This document shows positions 1-11,050 of a stretch of DNA of 64,000 nt, piece after piece (the first letter of the stretch is position 1; each line of letters starts with the position of its first letter). Made by a program: the position numbers and the translations under genes. The notes below the pieces were generated by a model, which saw only the letters and a program-made list of their open reading frames with translations, did no database searches and had not been told where the DNA came from. Source of the DNA: Fistularia commersonii (lineage: Eukaryota; Chordata; Actinopteri; Syngnathiformes; Fistulariidae); contig JBBMNZ010000028.1 in NCBI GenBank assembly GCA_037954325.1, forward strand, positions 13,510,304-13,574,303, given 5' to 3'.

Positions 1-3000
1 GTGTTGGACATGATTCTGCACGATCTATGTCAAATTCAGTTTAATCCTGCAACAAGTTCAAAAGATATAGCCATAAGGTCAAATAGTGCTTAACTCAACG
101 AGTTGAAGCGTTTTTGATTAAGATCGGAAATAACTTGAATTTCATCAAGCTGGTTTCTGCTGTTGAAATATGTATTTTAGGACATGATTCTCCACGATAT
201 ATGTCAAATTCAGTGTAATCCAGCTACAAGTTCAAAAGATATAGCCTAAGGTCAAAAATGTCTTAACTCACCGAGTTGAAGCGTTTTTGATTAGGAGTGG
301 AAATAACTTTTGAATTTCATCAAGCTGGTTTCTGCTGTTGAATTATGTTGTTTAGGACATGAATCTGCACAATATATGTTAAATTCAGTGTAATCCAGCT
401 ACAAGTTTAAAAGATATAGCCATAAGGTCAAAAAGTGCTTAACTCACCGAGTTGAAGCGTTTTTGATTAGGAGTGGAAATAACTTTTGAATTTCAGCAAG
501 CTGGTTTCTGCTGTTGAAATATGTCGTTTAGGACATGATTCTGCACGATATATGTCAAATTCAGTGTAATCCAGCTACAAGTTCAAAAGATATAGTCATA
601 AGGTCAAAAATTGCTTAACTCACCGTGTTGAAGCGTTTTTGATTAGGAGTGGAAATAACTTTTGAATTTCATCAAGCTGGTTTCTGCTGTTGAAATATGT
701 TGTTAAGGACATGATTCTACACAATATATGTTAAATTCAGTGTAATCAAGCTACAAATTCAAAAGATATAGCCATTCGTTCAAAAAGTGCTTATCTCACT
801 GAGTTGAAGCGTTTTTGATCAGGAGTGGAAATAACTAATGAATTTCATCAAGCTAGTTTCTGCTTTTGAATTAGGTTGGTTAGGACATGATTCTGCACAA
901 TATATGTCAAACTCAGTGTAATCCTGATAGAAGTTCCAAAGAAATAGCCATTTGGTCAAAAAGTGTTTATCTCAACGATTTGAAGCTTTTTGATTTGGAG
1001 TGGAAATAACTAATGAATTTCATCAAGCAGGTTTCTGTTGTTGAAATATGTTGTTTAGGACATGATTCTGCACAATGTATGTCAAATTAAGTGTAATCCA
1101 GCCATAAGATCGAAAGATATAGCCATTTGTTCAAAAATAGCTTATCTCACCGAGTTTAAGCGTTTTTGATTCGGAGTGGAAATAACTTTTGAATATCAAC
1201 AAGCTGGTTTCTGCTGTTGATATATGTTGTGTTGGACATGATTCTGCACGATCTATGTCAAATTCAGTTTAATCCTGCAACAAGTTCAAAAGATATAGCC
1301 ATAAGGTCAAATAGTGCTTAACTCAACGAGTTGAAGCGTTTTTGATTAAGATCGGAAATAACTTGAATTTCATCAAGCTGGTTTCTGCTGTTGAAATATG
1401 TATTTTAGGACATGATTCTCCACGATATATGTCAAATTCAGTGTAATCCAGCTACAAGTTCAAAAGATATAGCCTAAGGTCAAAAATTTCTTAACTCACC
1501 GAGTTGAAGCGTTTTTGATTAGGAGTGGAAATAACTTTTGAATTTCATCAAGCTGGTTTCTGCTGTTGAATTATGTTGTTTAGGACATGAATCTGCACAA
1601 TATATGTTAAATTCAGTGTAATCCAGCTACAAGTTTAAAAGATATAGCCATAAGGTCAAAAAGTGCTTAACTCACCGAGTTGAAGCGTTTTTGATTAGGA
1701 GTGGAAATAACTTTTGAATTTCGTCAAGCTTGTTTCTGCTGTTGAAATATGTCGTTTAGGACATGATTCTGCACGATATATGTCAAATTCAGTGTAATCC
1801 ATCTACAAGTTCAAAATCTATAGCCATAAGGTCAAAAAGTGCTTAACTCACCGATTTGAAGCGTTTTTGATTAGGAGTGGAAATAACTTTTGAATTTCAT
1901 CAAGCTGGTTTTTGCTGTTGAAATATGTTGTTTAGGACATGATTCTGCACAATATATGTCAAATTTAGTGTAATCCCTTCACAGGTTCAAAAGATATAGC
2001 CATTCATTCAAAAAGTGCTTATCTCACCGAGTTGAAGCGTTTTTGATTAGGAGTGGAAATAACTAGTGAATTTCATTAAGCTGGTTTCTGCTGTTGAAAT
2101 ATGTTGTTTAGCAAATGATTCTGCACAATATATGTCAAATTCAGTGTAATCCTGCTACAAGTTCAAAAGTTGTAGCCAGAGGTCAAAAAGTGCTTAACTC
2201 ACTGAGTTGAAGCGTTTTTGATTCGGAGTGGAAATAACTAATGAATTTCAGCAAGCTGGTTTCTGCTGTTGAAATATGTTGTTTAGGACAAGATTCTGCA
2301 CAATTTATGTCAAATTAAGTGTAATCCAGCTACAAGTTCAAAAGATATAGTCATAAGGTCAAAAATTGCTTAACTCACCGAGTTGAAGCGTTTTTGATTA
2401 GGAGTGGAAATAACTTTTGAATTTCATCAAGCTGGTTTCTGCTGTTGAAATATGTTGTTAAGGACATGATTCTACACAATATATGTTAAATTCAGTGTAA
2501 TCAAGCTACAAGTTCAAAAGATATAGCCATTCGTTCAAAAAGTGCTTATCTCACTGAGTTGAAGCGTTTTTGATCAGGAGTGGAAATAACTAATGAATTT
2601 CATCAAGCTAGTTTCTGCTTTTGAATTAGGTTGGTTAGGACATGATTCTGCACAATATATGTCAAACTCAGTGTAATCCTGATAGAAGTTCAAAACATAT
2701 AGCCGTAAGGTATAAAAGTTTGTATCTCACCAAGTTGAAGAGTTTTTGATTCGGAGTGGAAATAACTAATGAATTTCATCAAAATGGTTGCTGCTGTTTA
2801 AATTAGTTGTTTAGGACATGATTCTGCACAATATATTTCAAATTCAGTGTAATCCAGCCAGAAGTTCCAAAGAAATAGCCATTTGGTTAAAAAGTGTTTA
2901 TCTCAACGATTTGAAGCGTTTTTGATTTGGAGTAGAAATAACTAATGAATTTCATCAAGCAGGTTTCTGTTGTTGAAATATGTTGTTTAGGACATGATTC

Positions 3001-4214
3001 TGCACAATGTATGTCAAATTAAGTGTAATCCAGCCATAAGATCGAAAGATATAGCCATTTGTTCAAAAAGTGCTTATCTCACCGAGTTTAAGCGTTTTTG
3101 ATTCGGAGTGGAAATAACTTTTGAATATCAACAAGCTGGTTTCTGCTGTTGATATATGTTGTGTTGGACATGATTCTGCACGATCTATGTCAAATTCAGT
3201 TTAATCCTGCAATAAGATCGAAAGATATAGCCATTTGTTCAAAGAGTGCCTATCTCACCGAGTTGAAGCGTTTTTGATTAGGAGTGGAAATAACTTTTGG
3301 ATTTCATCCATCTGGTTTCTGCTGTTGGAATATGTTGTTTAGGACATGATTTTGCACAATATATGTCAAATTCAGTGTAATCCTGCTACAAGTTCAAAAG
3401 TTGTAGCCAGAGGTCAAAAAGTGCTTAACTCACTGAGTTGAAGCGTTTTTGATTCGGAGTGGAAATAACTAATGAATTTCAGCAAGCTGGTTTCTGCTGT
3501 TGAAATATGTTGTTTAGGACAAGATTCTGCACAATTTATGTCAAATTAAGTGTAATCCAGCTACAAGTTCAAAAGATATAGTCATAAGGTCAAAAATTGC
3601 TTAACTCACCGAGTTGAAGCGTTTTTGATTAGGAGTGGAAATAACTTTTGAATTTCATCAAGCTGGTTTCTGCTGTTGAAATATGTTGTTAAGGACATGA
3701 TTCTACACAATATATGTTAAATTCAGTGTAATCAAGCTACAAGTTCAAAAGATATAGCCATTCGTTCAAAAAGTGCTTATCTCACTGAGTTGAAGCGTTT
3801 TTGATCAGGAGTGGAAATTACTAATGAATTTCATCAAGCTAGTTTCTGCTTTTGAATTAGGTTGGTTAGGACATGATTCTGCACAATATATGTCAAACTC
3901 AGTGTAATCCTGATAGAAGTTCCAAAGAAATAGCCATTTGGTCAAAAAGTGTTTATCTCAACGATTTGAAGCTTTTTGATTTGGAGTGGAAATAACTAAT
4001 GAATTTCATCAAGCAGGTTTCTGTTGTTGAAATATGTTGTTTAGGACATGATTCTGCACAATGTATGTCAAATTAAGTGTAATCCAGCCATAAGATCGAA
4101 AGATATAGCCATTTGTTCAAAAATAGCTTATCTCACCGAGTTTAAGCGTTTTTGATTCGGAGTGGAAATAACTTTTGAATATCAACAAGCTGGTTTCTGC
4201 TGTTGATATATGTT
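1..4214. repeat. A higher-order repeat, copy 1 (24-mer, 4,214 bp)
   Basis: The landmark gtgttggacatgattctgc with gatctatg occurs at 1, 1229, 3161, 4215, 5443 and 7375. The positions repeat with a period of exactly 4,214 (1 to 4215, 1229 to 5443, 3161 to 7375). The period is about 24 monomers (24 x 176 = 4,224, less several 1-2 bp deletions). Inside the unit the landmark splits it into 1,228 bp (7 monomers), 1,932 bp (11) and 1,054 bp (6). The start of the 11-monomer block resembles the start of the 7-monomer block. Positions about 2,080-2,680 recur at about +1,231, and 925-1228 recurs at +2,986, so the 24-mer was itself built from smaller duplications. Confidence 0.9.
355..530. repeat. Representative subfamily A monomer (176 bp)
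   Basis: One full A unit from one ggacatga landmark to the next, exactly 176 bp. It carries the block shared with B (aaaagatatagccata, gtcaaaaagtg, gagttgaagc) and then the A-specific half (tttttgattaggagtgg, tttctgctgttgaaatatg). It is useful as a reference for aligning A against B. Confidence 0.9.
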
Positions 4215-7200
4215 GTGTTGGACATGATTCTGCACGATCTATGTCAAATTCAGTTTAATCCTGCAACAAGTTCAAAAGATATAGCCATAAGGTCAAATAG
4301 TGCTTAACTCAACGAGTTGAAGCGTTTTTGATTAAGATCGGAAATAACTTGAATTTCATCAAGCTGGTTTCTGCTGTTGAAATATGTATTTTAGGACATG
4401 ATTCTCCACGATATATGTCAAATTCAGTGTAATCCAGCTACAAGTTCAAAAGATATAGCCTAAGGTCAAAAATGTCTTAACTCACCGAGTTGAAGCGTTT
4501 TTGATTAGGAGTGGAAATAACTTTTGAATTTCATCAAGCTGGTTTCTGCTGTTGAATTATGTTGTTTAGGACATGAATCTGCACAATATATGTTAAATTC
4601 AGTGTAATCCAGCTACAAGTTTAAAAGATATAGCCATAAGGTCAAAAAGTGCTTAACTCACCGAGTTGAAGCGTTTTTGATTAGGAGTGGAAATAACTTT
4701 TGAATTTCAGCAAGCTGGTTTCTGCTGTTGAAATATGTCGTTTAGGACATGATTCTGCACGATATATGTCAAATTCAGTGTAATCCAGCTACAAGTTCAA
4801 AAGATATAGTCATAAGGTCAAAAATTGCTTAACTCACCGTGTTGAAGCGTTTTTGATTAGGAGTGGAAATAACTTTTGAATTTCATCAAGCTGGTTTTTG
4901 CTGTTGAAATATGTTGTTAAGGACATGATTCTACACAATATATGTTAAATTCAGTGTAATCAAGCTACAAATTCAAAAGATATAGCCATTCGTTCAAAAA
5001 GTGCTTATCTCACTGAGTTGAAGCGTTTTTGATCAGGAGTGGAAATAACTAATGAATTTCATCAAGCTAGTTTCTGCTTTTGAATTAGGTTGGTTAGGAC
5101 ATGATTCTGCACAATATATGTCAAACTCAGTGTAATCCTGATAGAAGTTCCAAAGAAATAGCCATTTGGTCAAAAAGTGTTTATCTCAACGATTTGAAGC
5201 TTTTTGATTTGGAGTGGAAATAACTAATGAATTTCATCAAGCAGGTTTCTGTTGTTGAAATATGTTGTTTAGGACATGATTCTGCACAATGTATGTCAAA
5301 TTAAGTGTAATCCAGCCATAAGATCGAAAGATATAGCCATTTGTTCAAAAATAGCTTATCTCACCGAGTTTAAGCGTTTTTGATTCGGAGTGGAAATAAC
5401 TTTTGAATATCAACAAGCTGGTTTCTGCTGTTGATATATGTTGTGTTGGACATGATTCTGCACGATCTATGTCAAATTCAGTTTAATCCTGCAACAAGTT
5501 CAAAAGATATAGCCATAAGGTCAAATAGTGCTTAACTCAACGAGTTGAAGCGTTTTTGATTAAGATCGGAAATAACTTGAATTTCATCAAGCTGGTTTCT
5601 GCTGTTGAAATATGTATTTTAGGACATGATTCTCCACGATATATGTCAAATTCAGTGTAATCCAGCTACAAGTTCAAAAGATATAGCCTAAGGTCAAAAA
5701 TTTCTTAACTCACCGAGTTGAAGCGTTTTTGATTAGGAGTGGAAATAACTTTTGAATTTCATCAAGCTGGTTTCTGCTGTTGAATTATGTTGTTTAGGAC
5801 ATGAATCTGCACAATATATGTTAAATTCAGTGTAATCCAGCTACAAGTTTAAAAGATATAGCCATAAGGTCAAAAAGTGCTTAACTCACCGAGTTGAAGC
5901 GTTTTTGATTAGGAGTGGAAATAACTTTTGAATTTCGTCAAGCTTGTTTCTGCTGTTGAAATATGTCGTTTAGGACATGATTCTGCACGATATATGTCAA
6001 ATTCAGTGTAATCCATCTACAAGTTCAAAATCTATAGCCATAAGGTCAAAAAGTGCTTAACTCACCGATTTGAAGCGTTTTTGATTAGGAGTGGAAATAA
6101 CTTTTGAATTTCATCAAGCTGGTTTTTGCTGTTGAAATATGTTGTTTAGGACATGATTCTGCACAATATATGTCAAATTTAGTGTAATCCCTTCACAGGT
6201 TCAAAAGATATAGCCATTCATTCAAAAAGTGCTTATCTCACCGAGTTGAAGCGTTTTTGATTAGGAGTGGAAATAACTAGTGAATTTCATTAAGCTGGTT
6301 TCTGCTGTTGAAATATGTTGTTTAGCAAATGATTCTGCACAATATATGTCAAATTCAGTGTAATCCTGCTACAAGTTCAAAAGTTGTAGCCAGAGGTCAA
6401 AAAGTGCTTAACTCACTGAGTTGAAGCGTTTTTGATTCGGAGTGGAAATAACTAATGAATTTCAGCAAGCTGGTTTCTGCTGTTGAAATATGTTGTTTAG
6501 GACAAGATTCTGCACAATTTATGTCAAATTAAGTGTAATCCAGCTACAAGTTCAAAAGATATAGTCATAAGGTCAAAAATTGCTTAACTCACCGAGTTGA
6601 AGCGTTTTTGATTAGGAGTGGAAATAACTTTTGAATTTCATCAAGCTGGTTTCTGCTGTTGAAATATGTTGTTAAGGACATGATTCTACACAATATATGT
6701 TAAATTCAGTGTAATCAAGCTACAAGTTCAAAAGATATAGCCATTCGTTCAAAAAGTGCTTATCTCACTGAGTTGAAGCGTTTTTGATCAGGAGTGGAAA
6801 TAACTAATGAATTTCATCAAGCTAGTTTCTGCTTTTGAATTAGGTTGGTTAGGACATGATTCTGCACAATATATGTCAAACTCAGTGTAATCCTGATAGA
6901 AGTTCAAAACATATAGCCGTAAGGTATAAAAGTTTGTATCTCACCAAGTTGAAGAGTTTTTGATTCGGAGTGGAAATAACTAATGAATTTCATCAAAATG
7001 GTTGCTGCTGTTTAAATTAGTTGTTTAGGACATGATTCTGCACAATATATTTCAAATTCAGTGTAATCCAGCCAGAAGTTCCAAAGAAATAGCCATTTGG
7101 TTAAAAAGTGTTTATCTCAACGATTTGAAGCGTTTTTGATTTGGAGTAGAAATAACTAATGAATTTCATCAAGCAGGTTTCTGTTGTTGAAATATGTTGT

Positions 7201-7457
7201 TTAGGACATGATTCTGCACAATGTATGTCAAATTAAGTGTAATCCAGCCATAAGATCGAAAGATATAGCCATTTGTTCAAAAAGTGCTTATCTCACCGAG
7301 TTTAAGCGTTTTTGATTCGGAGTGGAAATAACTTTTGAATATCAACAAGCTGGTTTCTGCTGTTGATATATGTTGTGTTGGACATGATTCTGCACGATCT
7401 ATGTCAAATTCAGTTTAATCCTGCAATAAGATCGAAAGATATAGCCATTTGTTCAAA
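4215..7457. repeat. A higher-order repeat, copy 2 (first 3.24 kb)
   Basis: Collinear with 1-3243 at a constant offset of 4,214. Rare variants are shared, such as caccgtgttg near 625 and 4839, aatgtc near 249 and 4463, and the HindIII-creating monomers at 983/5197 and 1726/5940. The only substitution I noticed in the stretches compared is C684 against T4898. Collinearity is lost at 3244/7458 (G against A), after which the sequences follow different monomers. Near identity implies recent duplication or strong homogenisation. Confidence 0.88.
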
Positions 7458-8455
7458 AAGTGCTTATCTCACCGAGTTGAAGCGTTTTTGATTAAGATCG
7501 GAAATAACTTGAATTTCATCAAGCTGGTTTCTGCTGTTGAAATATGTATTTTAGGACATGATTCTGCACGATCTATGTCAAATTCAGTGTAATCCAGCTA
7601 CAAGTTCAAAAGATATAGCCTAAGGTCAAAAATTTCTTAACTCACCGAGTTGAAGCGTTTTTGATTAGGAGTGGAAATAACTTTTGAATTTCATCAAGCT
7701 GGTTTCTGCTGTTGAATTATGTTGTTTAGGACATGATTCTGCACAATATATGTTAAATTAATTGTAATCCAGCTACAAGTTCAAAATCTATAGCCATAAG
7801 GTCAAAAAGTGCTTAACTCACCGATTTGAAGCGTTTTTGATTAGGAGTGGAATTAACTTTTGAATTTCATCAAGCTGGTTTTTGCTGTTGAAATATGTTG
7901 TTTAGGACATGATTCTGCACAATATATGTCAAATTTAGTGTAATCCCTTCACATGTTCAAAAGATATAGCCATTCATTCAAAAAGTGCTTATCTCACCGA
8001 GTTGAAGCGTTTTTGATTAGGAGTGGAAATAACTAGTGAATTTCATTAAGCTGGTTTCTGCTGTTGAAATATGTTGTTTAGCAAATGATTCTGCACAATA
8101 TATGTCAAATTCAGTGTAATCCTGCTACAAGTTCAAAAGTTGTAGCCAGAGGTCAAAAAGTGCTTAACTCACTGAGTTGAAGCGTTTTTGATTCGGAGTG
8201 GAAATAACTAATGAATTTCAGGCAGCTGGTTTCTGCTGTTGAAATATGTTGTTTAGGACAAGATTCTGCACAATTTATGTCAAATTAAGTGTAATCCAGC
8301 TACAAGTTCAAAAGATATAGTCATAAGGTCAAAAATTGCTTAACTCACCGAATTGAAGCGTTTTAGATTAGGAGTGGAAATAACTTTTGAATTTCATCAA
8401 GCTGGTTTCTGCTGTTGAAATATGTTGTTAAGGACATGATTCTACACAATATATT
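7458..8455. repeat. A higher-order repeat, rearranged third partial copy
   Basis: Resembles part of the 7- and 11-monomer blocks of copy 1. Early variants match at offset 6,146 (agcctaagg at 1471 and 7617). Later ones match at 5,970 (taatcccttcac with cccttc at 1975 and 7945; tgtagccagag at 2171 and 8141). The offsets differ by exactly 176, so one monomer has been lost relative to copy 1. More private substitutions appear than in copies 1 and 2. Confidence 0.75.
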
Positions 8456-8696
8456 TCAAATTTAGTGTAATCCCTTCACAGGTTCAAAAGATATAGCCAT
8501 TCTTTCAAAAACCGCCTATCTCACCAAGTTGAAGCGTTTTTGATTAGGAGTGATAATAACTTTTGAATTTCATCAAGCGGGATTCTGCTGTTGAAATATG
8601 TTGTTTAGGACATGATTCTGCACAATATATGTTAAATTCAGTGTAATCAAGCTACAAGTTCAAAAGATATAGCCATTCGTTCAAAAAGTGCTTAAC
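8456..8696. repeat. Degenerate edge of the A array
   Basis: Still subfamily A but unusually diverged. Examples are accgcctatctcaccaagttg, gtgataataac and caagcgggattctgctg. Elevated private variation at the flank of a homogenised array is the expected pattern where unequal exchange is less effective. Nothing else is present in this stretch. Confidence 0.7.
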
Positions 8697-8784
8697 TCAC
8701 TGAGTAGAAGCTTTTATGCAACAGAGTGTCAATAACTAAAGATTCCTTTCTAGCAGCTTGCTGGTGCTGAAATATGTTGAAAAG
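8609..8784. repeat. Hybrid A/B monomer at the subfamily junction
   Basis: This single 176-bp monomer begins as subfamily A (ggacatgattctgcacaata, gcttaactcactgag) and ends as subfamily B (gcaacagagtgtcaataac, ctttctagcagcttgctgg). The switch lies between 8,696 and 8,711, inside the tcactgag..gaagc block that both families share. The length stays exactly 176 bp, so the join kept monomer register. Two private changes sit at the join (gagtagaag for gagttgaag, and cttttatgc for cttttttgc). Confidence 0.9.
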
Positions 8785-8916
8785 GGCTTGATTTTGTATA
8801 ATATAAGTCAAAATCATTGTGATCCTGCAACATTTTGAAAAGATATAGCCATACGGTCAAAAAGTGTTTATCTCACTGAGTTGAAGCTTTTTTGTTAAAG
8901 AGTGTCAATAACTAAA

Positions 8917-9092
8917 GATTCCTTTCTAGCAGCTTGCTGGTGCTGAAATATATTGAAAAGGGCTTGATTTTGTATAATATAAGTCAAAATCATTGTGATC
9001 CTGCAACATTTTGAAAAGATATAGCCATACGGTCAAAAAGTGTTTATCTCACTGAGTTGAAGCTTTTTTGATAAAGAGTGTCAATAACTAAA
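8917..9092. repeat. Representative subfamily B monomer (176 bp)
   Basis: One B unit from gattcctttctag to the next, exactly 176 bp. In order it contains ctagcagcttgctggtgctg, gaaaagggcttgatt, the ataatataagtc segment, gtgatcctgcaacattttg, aaaagatatagcc, atacggtcaaaaagtg, tatctcactgagttg, the HindIII site and the linker gataaagagtgtc. Confidence 0.9.
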
Positions 9093-9640
9093 GATTCCTT
9101 TCTAGCAGCTTGCTGGTGCTGAAATATGTTGAAAAGGGCTTGATTCTGCATAATATAAGTCAAAATCATTGTGATCCTGCAACATTTTGAAAAGATATAG
9201 CCATACGGTCAAAAAGTGTTTATCTCACTGAGTTGAAGCTTTTTTGATAAAGAGTGTCAATAACTAAAGATTCCTTTCTAGCAGCTTGCTGGTCCTGAAA
9301 TATGTTGAAAAGGGCTTGATTCTGCATAATATAAGTCAAATTCATTGTGATCCTGCAACATTTTGCAAAGATATAGCCATACGGTCAAAAAGTGTTTATC
9401 TCACTGAGTTGAAGCTTTTTTGATAAAGAGTGTCAATAACTAAAGATTCCTTTCTAGCAGCTTGCTGGTGCTGATATATGTTGAAAAGGGCTTGATTCTG
9501 CATAATATAAGTCAAAATCATTGTGATCCTGCAACATTTTGAAAAGATATAGCCATACGGTCAAAAAGTGTTTATCTCAATGAGTTGAAGCTTTTTTGAT
9601 AAAGAGTGTCAATAACTAAAGATTCCTTTCTAGCAGCTTG

Positions 9641-11050
9641 CTAGTCCTGAAATATGTTGAAAAGGGCTTGATTCTGCATAATTTAGTCAAAATCATTGTG
9701 ATCCTGCAACATTTTGAAAAGATATAGCCATACGGTCAAAAAGTGTTTATCTCACTGAGTTGAAGTTTTTTTGCAACAGAGTGTCAATAACTAAAGATTC
9801 CTTTCTAGCAGCTTGCTGGTGCTGAAATATATTGAAAAGGGCTTGATTTTGCATAATATAAGTCAAAATCATTGTGATCCTGCAACATTTTGAAAAGATA
9901 TAGCCATACGGTCAAAAAGTGTTTATCTCACTGAGTTGAAGCTTTTTTGATAAAGAGTGTCAATAACTAAAGATTCCTTTCTAGCAGCTTACTGGTGCTG
10001 AAATATGTTGAAAAGGGCTTGAGTCTGCATAATAGAAGTCAAATTCATTGTGATCCTGCAACATTTTGAAAAGATATAGCCATACGGTCAAAAAGTGTTT
10101 ATCTCACTGAGTTGAAGCTTTTTTGATAAAGAGTGTCAATAACTAAAGATTCCTTTCTAGCAGCTTGCTGATGCTGAAATATGTTGAAAAGGGCTTGATT
10201 CTGCATAATATAAGTCAAAATCATTGTGATCCTGCAACATTTTGAAAAGATATAGCCATACGGTCAAAAAGTGTTTATCTCACTGAGTTGAAGCTTTTTT
10301 GATAAAGAGTGTCAATAACTAAAGATTCCTTTCTAGCAGCTTGCTAGTCCTGAAATATGTTGAAAAGGGCTTGATTCTGCATAATTTAGTCAAAATCATT
10401 GTGATCCTGCAACATTTTGAAAAGATATAGCCATACGGTCAAAAAGTGTTTATCTCACTGAGTTGAAGCTTTTTTGATAAAGAGTGTCAATAACTAAAGA
10501 TTCCTTTCTAGCAGCTTGCTGGTGCTGAAATATGTTGAAAAGGGCTTGATTCTGCATAATATAAGTCAAAATCATTGTGATCCTGCAACATTTAGAAAAA
10601 ATATAGCCATACGGTCAAAAAGTGTTTATCTCACTGAGTTGAAGCTTTTTTGATAAAGAGTGTCAGTAACTAAAGATTCCTTTCTAGCAGCTTGCTGGGG
10701 CTGAAATATGTTGAAAAGGGCTTGATTCTGCATAATATAAGTCAAAATCATTGTGATCCTGCAAAATTTTGAAAAGATATAGCCATACGGTCAAAAAGTG
10801 TTTATCTCACTGAGTTGAAGCTTTTTTGATAAAGAGTGTCAATAACTAAAGATTCCTTTCTAGCAGCTTGCTGGTGCTGAAATATGTTGAAAAGGGCTTG
10901 ATTCTGCATAATATAAGTCAAAATCATTGTGATCCTGCAACATTTTGCAAAGATATAGCCATACGGTCAAAAAGTGTTGATCTCACTGAGTTGAAAGCTT
11001 TTTTGATAAAGAGTGTCAATAACTAAAGATTCCTTTCTAGCAGCTTGCTG
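9641..11050. repeat. B segment with a 4-monomer duplication
   Basis: The rare variant ctagtcctga occurs at 9641 and 10344, each followed by the shortened ataatttagtc. The spacing is 703 bp, which is four monomers minus the 1-bp deletion in ataatttagtc. The rest of the stretch is ordinary B monomers, mostly with the gataaag linker. A private tgttgatctc with gttgaaagc occurs near 10,975-10,997. Confidence 0.65.

Larger units (their letters stand above)
1..8710. repeat. Subfamily A 176-bp satellite array (about 49 monomers)
   Basis: Head-to-tail monomers of 174-176 bp. Successive ggacatga landmarks fall at 6, 180, 355, 531 and 707, giving steps of 174, 175, 176 and 176. Typical A features are ttaggacatgattctgcac, ccgagttgaagcgtttttg and gctggtttctgctgttg. 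The position that is AAGCTT in subfamily B is usually AAGCGT here. AAGCTT does occur in a few monomers (for example at 983, 3969 and 5197) and at an unrelated place at 1726 and 5940. All monomers share one orientation. No open frame of useful length, transposon or unique DNA interrupts the array. Inference: centromeric or pericentromeric satellite, related to but distinct from the subfamily filling the rest of the window. Confidence 0.95.

Noticed and set aside
983..988. HindIII sites in subfamily A as evidence of B monomers inside A
   Set aside because: The A monomers with AAGCTT (983, 3969, 5197) have one T fewer in the run and A-type flanks (acgatttgaagctttttg), so they are A variants and not inserted B units.
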